Source of the DNA: Planctomycetales bacterium ZRK34
Lineage (GTDB): Bacteria > Planctomycetota > Phycisphaerae > Phycisphaerales > Zrk34
Assembly: GCA_014873095.1 (NCBI GenBank)
Contig: CP050848.1
Coordinates: 2,725,850 to 2,789,849, forward strand
Length of the DNA stretch: 64,000 nucleotides
Direction: 5' to 3'
Below the pieces are notes generated by a model. It saw nothing but the letters and a program-made list of their open reading frames with translations, was not told the origin of the DNA and did no database searches. The position numbers and the translations under genes were made by a program. Numbering within the stretch: position 1 is the first letter of the stretch; every line of letters starts with the position of its first letter. Positions 6,894 to 15,060 of this stretch are shown here, one piece after another.

Positions 6894-8730
6894 TGTCCTC
6901 TCCTTTGCGCCTTGGCGACTTTGCGAGAGGTTCCACTTCGACATCTCCGTCATGCAGCAGTTGATTCGCGAGTACGGTGCGCAGCAGGCGTTTGCCGACG
7001 ACATCTTCGAGCAGCCGGGCGGGCAGACCCGTGCCGGGTCGCTTGATCGTCAGATCCTCGCGGGTGATCACATGGTTGGCAGGCAGATCGCGTGCGGCAC
7101 AGAGCGATTGGCGCGACACGCGGCGCACGTCATGCTGTAAACCATCCACGGACCAGTCCGCCGGTGTGAACAACGTCGCCGCATCGCGCACGTGCTGTAC
7201 ATACACGGCGAATTGGGCTGGGTCGGCGCTGGCGGCATGATCAGGCCCGGCCGCGGCGCGGTCGTAGGTCAGGTGTTTTTCGAGCACGCAGGCGCCTTCG
7301 ACGGCGGCCAGCGCGCCGGTCAGTGCGTGCGTCGTGTGATCGGAATAACCAATGGGGCGAGAGAAGTAATTCAGCGAGCCCAGTAACCCGAGCCGCGCGT
7401 GATCGTCCGGCGTCGGATAGGCGCTGACGCAGTGCAACAGCACGGACGGGTGATCGCCTAGTGTGTCGACCGTCATCGCGATTTCGTCCCACTCGGCCGC
7501 CCCGACCGACACGATCATCGGCTTGCCGAGCGTCATCATCGTTTTCAGCAGCGGAAGATTCACGCAGTCCGGCGAGGCGATTTTGACCGCATCGGGGTCA
7601 AGCTGACGCATGGCATCAACATTTTCGAGACTGAACGGCGTGACGATGAACCCGAGCCCCAACTCATGCGCAAGCTGTTTGACCCTCAGCATGTCATCCA
7701 CACCCAGTTGCAGCTTGCGCAACATCTGTAGCGGATCATCCGCGACAGCTTCCTGGTAACCGGCGAGTTCCGCCTCGGCGCTGAGCAGTTGGTCGGGGTC
7801 GAACAGTTGCAGCTTCACGGCATCGGCGCCCGCGTTGGCTGCGACACGTGTCAACTCCAGGGCGAGGTCGATCGAGCCGTCGTGATTGACCCCGAGTTCG
7901 GCGATGATGTACGTCGGCTGGTCGATGCCGATGGCGCGATCGCCGATGTGCACATCCGGCGGCGTGTCGAGCTGACGCGCCTCGTCGGGCTCGGTCAGTG
8001 CGACTTCCGCCAGCGCGAGGTCTTTGGCTTCATCGACATCGACAACCTCGCCGGGGCCGGTGATGATCGCCCGGCGATCGTCGCCCAGAAAGGCGTGTGG
8101 TTTGCCTTCGATGATCGTGAACAGGCTGCGGCGCGTCACCGCGATGATCCCGCCGTCGAGCATGAACACCGGCGGAAGCTCCTGCCGGCGGTACACATCG
8201 TTGTCGACATACTGCAACAGCCGATCGCCTTCGACGCGCTTCATCCAGTATGGATGCATCTTGCCGACGGGCGCGACCGACTGCACGCTGTCGGCCCCCG
8301 TTTCACGCAGCTTCGCCACGGCCCGGTCAATCAGATCATGCGGCCGCAGCGGGATGTTGCCGTACAGAATCACCACGTGTTCGACGACGGCGCCTTCGCA
8401 TTCGATCTGTTCGACGGCATGGCGCGCCGCCGCATCGACGGTGGCCGTATCGGAGGCGAGATCGGCGGGGCGCTTGATGACGGTGATGCCGCGCAGTTGC
8501 GCGAGTTGTGCCACGACGGGATCATCCGTCGACGCCACGATGCGGTCGAGACACGACGCGGCCAGCGCGTGATCGAAGGTGTGCTCGACCATCGGCCGCC
8601 CGGCGACCGGCAGCGTATTCTTCGACGGCAGCCCCTTGGAACCGGCCCGCGCCAGCACCACGCACAACGTCGACGTCTTTGGCGATGGGTTTGAATTCAA
8701 GGTCGATACCACTGCGAGCAGCCGGCGCAC
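6886..8730 (-). CDS. neuA-neuB: Fused CMP-nonulosonate cytidylyltransferase and nonulosonate synthase (NeuA-NeuB)
   Basis: A 614-residue two-enzyme fusion. Residues about 22-245 are a CMP-sugar synthetase with LARAGSKGLPSKN (residues 26-38) binding CTP. From about residue 265 (YIIAELGVNHDG) comes a NeuB TIM barrel that condenses a 2-acetamido sugar with phosphoenolpyruvate, and an antifreeze-like SAF domain closes the protein (ARDLPANHVITREDL). The pathway product is a CMP-activated nonulosonic acid; which one (sialic, legionaminic or pseudaminic type) cannot be told from sequence. GTG at 8730 is the longest start; a TTG at 8700 overlaps the upstream stop as TTGA and may be the coupled start. 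The last 13 residues are encoded by the inserted cassette repeat. Confidence 0.92.
   Translation of the reverse strand: MRRLLAVVSTLNSNPSPKTSTLCVVLARAGSKGLPSKNTLPVAGRPMVEHTFDHALAASCLDRIVASTDDPVVAQLAQLRGITVIKRPADLASDTATVDAAARHAVEQIECEGAVVEHVVILYGNIPLRPHDLIDRAVAKLRETGADSVQSVAPVGKMHPYWMKRVEGDRLLQYVDNDVYRRQELPPVFMLDGGIIAVTRRSLFTIIEGKPHAFLGDDRRAIITGPGEVVDVDEAKDLALAEVALTEPDEARQLDTPPDVHIGDRAIGIDQPTYIIAELGVNHDGSIDLALELTRVAANAGADAVKLQLFDPDQLLSAEAELAGYQEAVADDPLQMLRKLQLGVDDMLRVKQLAHELGLGFIVTPFSLENVDAMRQLDPDAVKIASPDCVNLPLLKTMMTLGKPMIVSVGAAEWDEIAMTVDTLGDHPSVLLHCVSAYPTPDDHARLGLLGSLNYFSRPIGYSDHTTHALTGALAAVEGACVLEKHLTYDRAAAGPDHAASADPAQFAVYVQHVRDAATLFTPADWSVDGLQHDVRRVSRQSLCAARDLPANHVITREDLTIKRPGTGLPARLLEDVVGKRLLRTVLANQLLHDGDVEVEPLAKSPRRKGEDNE
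6901..6929. repeat. Right terminal inverted repeat of the GxxExxY cassette
   Basis: Mirror image of 6473-6501 with one mismatch. On the minus strand it is read as the last codons of the neuAB gene (LAKSPRRKG) and then serves as leader for the GxxExxY gene. A closely related sequence ending in GGCGAGAGGTTCC occurs at 40004-40036. Confidence 0.85.
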
Positions 8731-10256
8731 GGGGCGTAGGCCTCGAAGCGACCGCGGGCGTGTTGATCGTACAGGCTGCGGAGGCTTTGCCAGCGTTCGC
8801 GGAGGTCGCCATCCGGCGCCGAGGCCCAGTGCTGATCACACGTGGCGACGGCCCCGTTGCTGTGAACGCTCATGCGGTGGGCGAGCTGGCGGCAGGCGTA
8901 ACGGCGCGGCGGCGCCAGCGGCAGCACGGACAAATCAGGCATCGCGCCGCACCCGGTCGAGGGAGACTCGATCACAGCGTGCCCGCAGAAATACATCCAT
9001 CGATCGAAAAAGCTTTCGAGCTCGTGAACATTGTCGGCCGTTTTGATCATCCGCGGCACGATCCAGGGCAGACCGTTTCGCCGATGATTCAGCAGCCATT
9101 CGATATTCCGCAGGACGGTGTCGAACTGATCGGCGCCCATCAGCTTCTGATAGATCGGGGCTGAGTCGGCGTTGAGCCGCACGCTGATCACGTCGATGTG
9201 CGAGTCAACGAGCTGTTCAAGCACCTCGGTGTTGACGATGAGGTCGGTTTCGATATGCAGGCCGGCGAGACCCGCGTCGTGTGCGGCGCTCACGATGTCA
9301 AACCATTGCGGGTGGCACAGCGGGTCGCCGAGCCCGCCGAGCGTGACGGCGGTGTCGGGTGATTCGGCCAGTTGCTCGAACAGTTCGCGCGCCTGTTCGA
9401 CGGTCATGTCCGGCCGCACGATTGCTGCGTGGTGCTGCGGCACGATCGGGCCTTCGACCTGCCGCGTTGTGTTCAACTCGACCGTGACCTGGGCGGGGGA
9501 TTGATCATGCACATCGGTCACGTGCGGAGCGAGCCGCTCGACGATCGCCGCGGCGTCCAGTTCGTGGGCCTCGGCGGGATCGATGGTTTCGATAAGCCGT
9601 CGCCAGCGGGGGCTGTCGGCGATGAGGCGACCGCGGAAGTCGCGCACGGCCGGCTCGATCTGCACACACGGGTCTTTACCGATCGGATCGCCCTGCGGCA
9701 CGCGCGGGTTGTACATCAGCAGCGAACCGATCATCGCCTGCTTGTCTCGCAGCTCGGCGAGCAGCTCACGCCCGACGGCGATGCCGCACAACCCCGGCGC
9801 GGCTTGTGTGAACACGAGCTTGAGCACATCGGGTTGCTGAAGGTGGCGTTCAAGCACGGCGTCGCACAGGGCCGGGTCGACCAGCGGCCAGTCTTCACCG
9901 ACGATCAACGCGGCCGATGCGCCCATGGCGTCGAGGGCCTGCACGGTCGCGCCGGCGGCGAGGGGTTCATCCCACACCGAGGCGCCCGCGATGCCGCCAC
10001 GCCACCCGGTCGATGACCAGCGGCGTGCGGCCAGGCGCGCGGGGCGCACCGCGTCGTCGAGTTCACCGGCTGCCGCGAAAAGTTTCACCTTGTCGGATTC
10101 AACCACCTGCGGGGCGGCGCTCGGGGCGTGCAACACCACGATGCGATCGACGTGCCGGCAGCGGTCGAGCCGAGCCAGCGTGCGGGCGAGCATCTGCTCA
10201 TCGCCTCCGCGACAGGCGACGGCCGCGATGACCTTGCAACTGGTCGAACGAATCAT
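8697..10256 (-). CDS. NTP-transferase-like plus degenerate radical-SAM/SPASM-like protein
   Basis: A 519-residue protein. Roughly residues 1-250 look like a nucleotidyltransferase/glycosyltransferase fold (IAAVACRGGDEQML; ALIVGEDWPLVDPALC). From about residue 265 the protein follows radical-SAM architecture (VTVELNTTRQVEGPIVPQ, then VTLGGLGDPLCHPQW) and ends with a SPASM-like Cys region (YACRQLAHRMSVHSNGAVATC ... CAGCSQW). The CxxxCxxC that should follow the first strand is missing: where ELTTRCNLRCPMC is expected the sequence reads ELNTTRQVEGPIV. It therefore cannot bind the SAM cluster in the usual way. It overlaps maf by four bases (ATGA) and neuAB downstream, so it belongs to the glycosylation operon. 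It resembles the spiro-SPASM type proteins of spirochaetes in overall plan; its function is unknown. Confidence 0.75.
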   Translation of the reverse strand: MIRSTSCKVIAAVACRGGDEQMLARTLARLDRCRHVDRIVVLHAPSAAPQVVESDKVKLFAAAGELDDAVRPARLAARRWSSTGWRGGIAGASVWDEPLAAGATVQALDAMGASAALIVGEDWPLVDPALCDAVLERHLQQPDVLKLVFTQAAPGLCGIAVGRELLAELRDKQAMIGSLLMYNPRVPQGDPIGKDPCVQIEPAVRDFRGRLIADSPRWRRLIETIDPAEAHELDAAAIVERLAPHVTDVHDQSPAQVTVELNTTRQVEGPIVPQHHAAIVRPDMTVEQARELFEQLAESPDTAVTLGGLGDPLCHPQWFDIVSAAHDAGLAGLHIETDLIVNTEVLEQLVDSHIDVISVRLNADSAPIYQKLMGADQFDTVLRNIEWLLNHRRNGLPWIVPRMIKTADNVHELESFFDRWMYFCGHAVIESPSTGCGAMPDLSVLPLAPPRRYACRQLAHRMSVHSNGAVATCDQHWASAPDGDLRERWQSLRSLYDQHARGRFEAYAPCAGCSQWYRP

Positions 10257-12199
10257 GCGGCACCTCGTTCCGAAGCGCCGACGGTCGCGGGCTCATCAAT
10301 TTCGGCCTGCTGGTCGGCAACGCGCTTCAAGGCGCCGGTGAAAATGTCGAGGGTTTCATCGCACGCCTGAATGAGCCAGTCAATATTATCAACGTCGCGA
10401 TCAAGCTGGCGGCGCTGGCGTTCGTAGGGGTCGCCGGTGTCGTCGGCCTCGATCGCGCGGTCGGCACGCACGCGGTTGAAAAGCCCCACCTGGTTCAACT
10501 CGTTGACCAGCGCGAAGACTTCACCGAGTTCGGCGGCACGCTTTTTGTGTTTTTCGAGCTTGTCGAAAAGGCGGTTCATCTTCGCATGATCGCGCTGGTC
10601 GCGCAGCATGTTGTTGAGAATCGGCATCGTTTTGCGACTGACGGTGCGGAACTGTTTGACCTGCTCGATGCGATCGGTCAACAGGTCGCCGACCTGCCGC
10701 AGGCGATCACGATCGGGCTCGATCGACGCGGCGGGCAACTGCGGCAGCGGGCGATTGGCGTAACAGGCCAGCGCCGATTCGAGCGTCATCGGCGCGGTGT
10801 GCTGCTTGGGCAGGCCGCCTTCGGTGGCGTCGATGATCGTCTGCGGGGCGGCAGCGAAGTCGCGCTCGAACTGCGCGAGGTAGGTGAGCATCTGCTCGTC
10901 GGAATAGATCGGGCGTTCGTTGATGTCGACGCGCTTTTGCAGATTGGACTTGTGGCGGGCGATGCGCTGCCACTGCATCATGTCCAGTGTGTTGAACGGA
11001 TTCAGCTCGCCGGCCCAGACATCGTCGATCGCCGTGCCGGGGCAGTAGTACAGTCCGTCGGAGAAGCCGAGGTCCTGGCCGACCATGATGATCGGATCGC
11101 AGCCGAGGTGCTGGGCGAGGTAGAGCGAGAGGTGGGCGACGGTCGAGCCGGCGCGGATCGGCGTGATGGGGCGAACCAGCGGGCCCAGCAGTTTATCGAG
11201 GAAGCTGTTGCCCAGCACGCGGATCGGACCGGGGTAGCGGTCGAGCACGACGGGGTGGGCCTTGGGCTCGGCGACGAGGGTGACGTCGGGCAGATCGGGC
11301 AGCGACTCGTAGAAGCGCGCGGAGATTTCGTGATAGTCGAGCGCCGTGACGAAGTGCGGACGGATGCCCCGGGCCAGCAGCGGCTTGAGTACGGTCTGCA
11401 CGGCGATGATGACCACGCGATCGCGCACGCCCGGCTCGGCAAGCAACTGCACATTGCGAGCCAGCGATGGCCCGGCCGACACGAGCACGGCAGGGAAGCC
11501 CGCCGCGGCGCCGGCCAGTTCATTGACGGTGGCGCCGGCGGCGTAGTGACCGAGGTTGTGGGTGAGGTTGCGGCAGGTCACCGCGGCGTTGACGAGCGTG
11601 GTCGCCATGTTCGTGCGGAGGTAGGACACGAGTTTGGCGAACTGGTCGGTGAATGTTTTGAGCTGTTGATCGTGCAGGCGGCGGGTGGGCGCGTGCGAGA
11701 CAAACTGTACACCCTGACTGATCACGCCGGCGTGCTGCTCGAAGCGGCGCGTCAGCTCGGCGTCGTCAACCTCGCCGAGCAGCAGCACGACATGACGCTT
11801 GGCCAGCCAGTCGGAATGGTCCATCTGCTCGAGCACCGCCCGGGCCAGCGACACATCCGGCTCGTACACGACCATCAACGCCTTGCCCGCGGTGCGCTCG
11901 GCAAGTAACGCCGCGTGATACCCGAGCCCGAGGCCCATGACGATGATGCACCCGTGTTTGTCGAGCTCGGCGGTGTCGGCGAGGCGCGAAGCTTCATCAA
12001 ACGGACGGTGGCGCGAGGCGAGGCTGACCGTGATCGAGCGGCCGGCCTGTTCGGTCGTCAGCGAAGCGGTCTGGTAGCCGTCCTGCCGGGCGGGGGCGAA
12101 GGCGACGCCGGGGTGGGCGGCGGTCGACGTCAGCCGATCGGCGGCGGCGGGGTGCACCGCCTGTAACACCTGCAGATTACGCTGGAAAATCTCCGACAT
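10253..12199 (-). CDS. Motility accessory factor (Maf)-type flagellin nonulosonyltransferase, DUF115
   Basis: A 648-residue protein with the DUF115/MAF_flag10 core: FPAVLVSAGPSLARNVQLL near residue 245, IRPHFVTALDYHEIS, RAGSTVAHLSLYLAQHLGCDPIIMVGQDLGFSDG, typical of the GT-A-like Maf catalytic domain. An N-terminal domain holds IIVMGLGLGYHAALL. Maf proteins attach pseudaminic or legionaminic acid to flagellin Ser/Thr in the cytoplasm before export. The ATG at 12199 fits a GAGG ribosome-binding site. It is the first gene of the minus-strand cluster that also makes the activated sugar, which strongly supports this role. fliS at 44880 shows the organism has flagella. Confidence 0.88.
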   Translation of the reverse strand: MSEIFQRNLQVLQAVHPAAADRLTSTAAHPGVAFAPARQDGYQTASLTTEQAGRSITVSLASRHRPFDEASRLADTAELDKHGCIIVMGLGLGYHAALLAERTAGKALMVVYEPDVSLARAVLEQMDHSDWLAKRHVVLLLGEVDDAELTRRFEQHAGVISQGVQFVSHAPTRRLHDQQLKTFTDQFAKLVSYLRTNMATTLVNAAVTCRNLTHNLGHYAAGATVNELAGAAAGFPAVLVSAGPSLARNVQLLAEPGVRDRVVIIAVQTVLKPLLARGIRPHFVTALDYHEISARFYESLPDLPDVTLVAEPKAHPVVLDRYPGPIRVLGNSFLDKLLGPLVRPITPIRAGSTVAHLSLYLAQHLGCDPIIMVGQDLGFSDGLYYCPGTAIDDVWAGELNPFNTLDMMQWQRIARHKSNLQKRVDINERPIYSDEQMLTYLAQFERDFAAAPQTIIDATEGGLPKQHTAPMTLESALACYANRPLPQLPAASIEPDRDRLRQVGDLLTDRIEQVKQFRTVSRKTMPILNNMLRDQRDHAKMNRLFDKLEKHKKRAAELGEVFALVNELNQVGLFNRVRADRAIEADDTGDPYERQRRQLDRDVDNIDWLIQACDETLDIFTGALKRVADQQAEIDEPATVGASERGAA

Positions 12200-12220
12200 C
12201 GGCGCCTCACGCACTTCGGA

Positions 12221-12226
12221 TATAAT
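12221..12226 (+). promoter_or_regulatory. Possible -10 box for the 12299 gene
   Basis: TATAAT occurs in the 99-base divergent spacer between maf and the gene at 12299. No good -35 element is evident at 16-18 bases, so the assignment is tentative. Confidence 0.35.
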
Positions 12227-12298
12227 GGCGCCCGCAAACGCTGCGCACACCACAACCTTGTGGGTTTTATCGGAACTCTCGGCGCAAAGGCTTGAACA

Positions 12299-12898
12299 TT
12301 GGTCGACAACTGGCCCCAACCCCCATTGATCGAACACCTGCTGCTGGAAAGCCCGTGGACGCTGGCGATCAGCCTCGCCGCGATCGCGGCCGTGGTCTTT
12401 CTCGTCGGCGGGCGGAGTGGGCATCGCAACACCCAGAAATGGGCCGCGCTGCCGCTGCTGCTGGCGGTGGTCGGGTTCACCGTCGCCGAGGTGGTGAACA
12501 CCGATCGCGAACGGATGGTGCAGAAGACCGAGCGCCTCGTCGAGGCCGCCGTCGCCGACCCGATCGATCTGGACACGATGGGCAGCCTGCTCGACGAGTC
12601 CGTGCTGCTGTTCAACCTTGATCGTGAGGCCATCCTCGCCATGGCCAAGCGCGCACGCAATATTTACCGCATCGATTCGGCCACGATCACGCTCCTGCTG
12701 GCCCGCCGCGACACGCCCACTGCCGGGCAAACCCTGCTGACCGCCCTGACCCGCGTCAGCTCCAAATATGGTGATTATCCCGCCAAAACCCGCTGGTTGA
12801 TACACTGGCGCAAGGATCCGGCCGCCGGGTGGATCATCAATCGCCTCGAATTGATCGCCGTGAATGATCAGCCCGCCCGCCAGTCGATTCTCCCCTGA
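12299..12898 (+). CDS. Hypothetical membrane protein with C-terminal NTF2/SnoaL-like region
   Basis: A 199-residue protein that must start at TTG 12299, because an in-frame stop lies two codons upstream. Two hydrophobic segments (about residues 20-37 and 48-66) precede a cytoplasmic or periplasmic part of about 130 residues (TDRERMVQKTERLVEAAV ... GWIINRLELIAVN) whose pattern of helices followed by strands resembles SnoaL/NTF2-like folds. I do not recognise a named family. It is divergent from maf and precedes the exported protein at 12939 by 40 bases, so the two may be co-transcribed. Confidence 0.65.
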   Translation: MVDNWPQPPLIEHLLLESPWTLAISLAAIAAVVFLVGGRSGHRNTQKWAALPLLLAVVGFTVAEVVNTDRERMVQKTERLVEAAVADPIDLDTMGSLLDESVLLFNLDREAILAMAKRARNIYRIDSATITLLLARRDTPTAGQTLLTALTRVSSKYGDYPAKTRWLIHWRKDPAAGWIINRLELIAVNDQPARQSILP

Positions 12899-12938
12899 AG
12901 CAGACTCTTTCGCCGCATCGCCCTATGCTGAGTTCACC

Positions 12939-13880
12939 ATGAAGATGATTCACTCCGCCACGCGGCCCCTGGTTCTCACGCTCCTGCTGACGCTGATCGC
13001 TCCCGCCGTCGCTTCGGCGCAGGATGCCGACACCCTCGATCTGCGGCCGATGTGGACCGAAGGTCAGACCAGTCGCTACCGCATCACCCAGACCGAACTG
13101 ACCATTCAGCAGATCACCGGCCTGACCGATGCCGTCGAGTCGACGGTCAACCTCGAAGCCGAGCTGACCTGGACCGTCACCAAAGCCTCGGCCGACGGCG
13201 GCGGCACGGCGGTCATGTCCCTCGATAAAATCTGGATGAAGGTCACCGATCCCTCCGGCAACAGCGTCGAGGAAGACGGCCGCTCCGGCAATGAAGCCAC
13301 CGCCTCGCTGCGCACCTGGATCAACGCCATCACCAATGCCCCGTTGACCGTCAGCGTCGAGTCTGACGGATCGATCGCCCGCGTCGAGGGCTACCGCGCG
13401 ATTCAGTCCAAGGCTGGTGAGGCCGGCGACAATCTCGACGAACGCTACTTCCGCGAGGTCGCCATGGACCTGGCCGTTCTCGTGGGCGGTCAGGCCGACG
13501 CCCGCCTCGGCAAGGCATGGACCGTTGATCACGACACATCCCACCGCATGGGCGAAATCCACTTCGAAACCACCTACAAGCCCACCGCGGTTGAATCCAT
13601 CGCGGGCATCGACGTCGTCATGATCGACCGCAACTCCAAGATGCGGTTCACCCCCGATCTGTCGGACCTGCCGGCCGACGCGCCCAAGCTGAACGTCCGC
13701 ACCGTCGAGGCCAGCCAGTCCGGCCAGGTGCTCTACGACACCTCCCGCCACGAGATCGTCGGCGGCCACGGCGAACAGACCCTCGCCCTGGAGATTTCCT
13801 TCACGGTGGGCGGCCGCAACATCACCCGCACCAGCCGCGAAGTCACCAGCAGCCAGATCATCCGCATCAGCGAGCAGTAA
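12939..13880 (+). CDS. Exported hypothetical protein
   Basis: A 313-residue protein with a clear signal peptide (KMIHSATRPLVLTLLLTLIAP, cleavage after AVASA-Q). The mature part is beta-rich with no cysteine and no recognised catalytic motif. Sequences such as LDLRPMWTEGQTSRYRITQ and VESDGSIARVEGY resemble planctomycete secreted proteins of unknown role that bind or sense lipids or envelope components, but I cannot assign one. The ATG at 12939 directly precedes the positively charged signal-peptide N-terminus. Confidence 0.7.
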   Translation: MKMIHSATRPLVLTLLLTLIAPAVASAQDADTLDLRPMWTEGQTSRYRITQTELTIQQITGLTDAVESTVNLEAELTWTVTKASADGGGTAVMSLDKIWMKVTDPSGNSVEEDGRSGNEATASLRTWINAITNAPLTVSVESDGSIARVEGYRAIQSKAGEAGDNLDERYFREVAMDLAVLVGGQADARLGKAWTVDHDTSHRMGEIHFETTYKPTAVESIAGIDVVMIDRNSKMRFTPDLSDLPADAPKLNVRTVEASQSGQVLYDTSRHEIVGGHGEQTLALEISFTVGGRNITRTSREVTSSQIIRISEQ

Positions 13881-13887
13881 CTCTCCT

Positions 13888-13924
13888 CACGCCGACGCTG
13901 AGCCCCGCGAAGCGTCTGGTATCC
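13888..13924. repeat. Dispersed hairpin repeat, GACGC/GCGTC family (copy 1)
   Basis: Starting eight bases after the stop at 13880, the sequence reads CACGCCGACGCTGAG, a short GC-rich centre, then GCGAAGCGTCTGGTATCC. Its reverse complement matches the copies at 16720-16763 and 60842-60892, which share ACCAGACGCTTC at one end and CAGCGTCGGCGTG at the other with variable centres. Confidence 0.65.
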
Positions 13925-14329
13925 CCGCGCGCACACCACGATCAAAAACCCGTTTTCGACGAAGTTCATTTCGTGCGCCCCCGATCGCCGATTCTGAGCC
14001 CCCATCCCCGCCGCCCGCCGCGCCGGTGCGCATCGCGATGACCACTGTCCGCGCCGGTGCGCGCGCCAGCGTCAAAAAAACACTCCAAATAGAGCGTTTT
14101 CACCCCGTTTGATACCGTTCGGCGCGCACCAGCGTGGCGCGCCGCGACACGCCCGTTCGCGCCCCCCGACTTTCACCCGCGCCAAGCCGGGTGCGCGCAC
14201 AAACCCGTCGCACAAAAAAACACGTTTTTCGCGTTTCGTGAAAATCCACGACACCCTCATGCGCACACGGCCGCCGTTTTGACTTCGATACCCGGCTGCG
14301 CGAAATTCGATTACGAAGTGGCAGACGAA
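13925..14329. other. Non-coding stretch after the exported protein
   Basis: No convincing gene is seen on either strand. The stretch contains short A runs (CAAAAAAACAC and CACAAAAAAACACG) in otherwise GC-rich sequence and many CGCGC runs. The frames open here lack ribosome-binding sites and family similarity. Confidence 0.5.
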
Positions 14330-14429
14330 GTTTAGCCGGCGAGCTTGCTCGCCGCGTGGGGTGGTGTGGTCACGGCGAAAGGCGCTGCATGACGATCACG
14401 CAAGCGGCGGGCGAGCCCGCCGGCTAAAC
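14330..14429. repeat. Composite GTTTAGCCGGC element after trmO
   Basis: The 11-base ends GTTTAGCCGGC and GCCGGCTAAAC are perfect inverted repeats, and each is followed inward by a GC hairpin (GCGAGCTTGCTCGC and GCGGGCGAGCCCGC). It lies just beyond the trmO stop, with the GTTTAGC head facing the gene. It is the longest member of the stop-codon-associated family. Confidence 0.75.
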
Positions 14430-14456
14430 GGGGCGAATGCAGTGGGTCGGGGGTGG

Positions 14457-14939
14457 TCAGTCGAGGTGGGGTTTTTCGAAGCGCGCGTCGGCGGCGGGGT
14501 TGGGGTCGGGGGCGTGGTCGACCCAGCCGCAGTGTTGGACGGGGTAGTTGTCGTACTGGGGGACGTAGGGTTTGATGTCGAGCAGGGGGGTGTTGTCGAG
14601 CAGGTCGACATCGAGCAGGTGGAGGGTGTTGCCCTGGATGCGATCCAGTCGCACGCAGGACAGGCCGATGGGGTTGGGCCGGGCCGGGGCGCGGGTGGCA
14701 AACAGGCCGCGCGGGACGGTGTCGCGGTAGGGGATGACGGTCATTTTCGGTTCGCTGGATTGGTGGCACCAGAACAGCAGCCAGATGCGGTCGAACCCGT
14801 CGAGGTCGGCGAGGCCTTCGACGTAGGGTTCATCGATGATGGCGGTGCCGGGGACGCCGACGGCGCGGCAGGGCTGAATGGGTGTGCCGGTGGCCTGGTG
14901 ATGCTGGGTATGGATGACGCCGATCGGGTGACACTGCAT
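14457..14939 (-). CDS. trmO: tRNA (N6-threonylcarbamoyladenosine(37)-N6)-methyltransferase TrmO
   Basis: A 160-residue protein, the size of the single-domain TrmO/UPF0066 family. It opens with CHPIGVIHT, and contains FDRIWLLFWCH, the central RGLFATRAPARPNPIGLSCV (the SAM-binding signature) and LDIKPYVPQYDN. It methylates t6A37 in tRNA-Thr(GGU) using SAM. The second half of the longer TrmO proteins is absent, as in many bacteria. Nothing in the neighbourhood relates to tRNA modification. Confidence 0.92.
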   Translation of the reverse strand: MQCHPIGVIHTQHHQATGTPIQPCRAVGVPGTAIIDEPYVEGLADLDGFDRIWLLFWCHQSSEPKMTVIPYRDTVPRGLFATRAPARPNPIGLSCVRLDRIQGNTLHLLDVDLLDNTPLLDIKPYVPQYDNYPVQHCGWVDHAPDPNPAADARFEKPHLD

Positions 14940-14956
14940 GGCGGGTTCTCGCGTGG

Positions 14957-15037
14957 GCGGGAAGGCGGGGGAAATGGGAAATGATAGGGCGCGTCAGAAG
15001 GACGCGCTCGCCGTTGGCTCGCGGCTAAACGGGGGAG
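14957..15037. repeat. 81-bp dispersed repeat with GTTTAGC head (copy 1)
   Basis: The segment ending in GACGCGCTCGCC, TTGGCTCGCGGCTAAAC and GGGGGAG matches 16766-16843 over nearly its whole length, including the preceding AGGGCGCGT block. Both copies end 15-24 bases beyond the stop of a minus-strand gene with the GTTTAGC head facing the gene. Confidence 0.7.
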
Positions 15038-15060
15038 TGATGAAATTGTGGTGGGGCGGC

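Noticed and set aside
12200..12805. Upstream extension of the maf reading frame
   Set aside because: It would overlap the divergent gene at 12299 and adds sequence unlike any Maf; ATG 12199 with GAGG is the better start.
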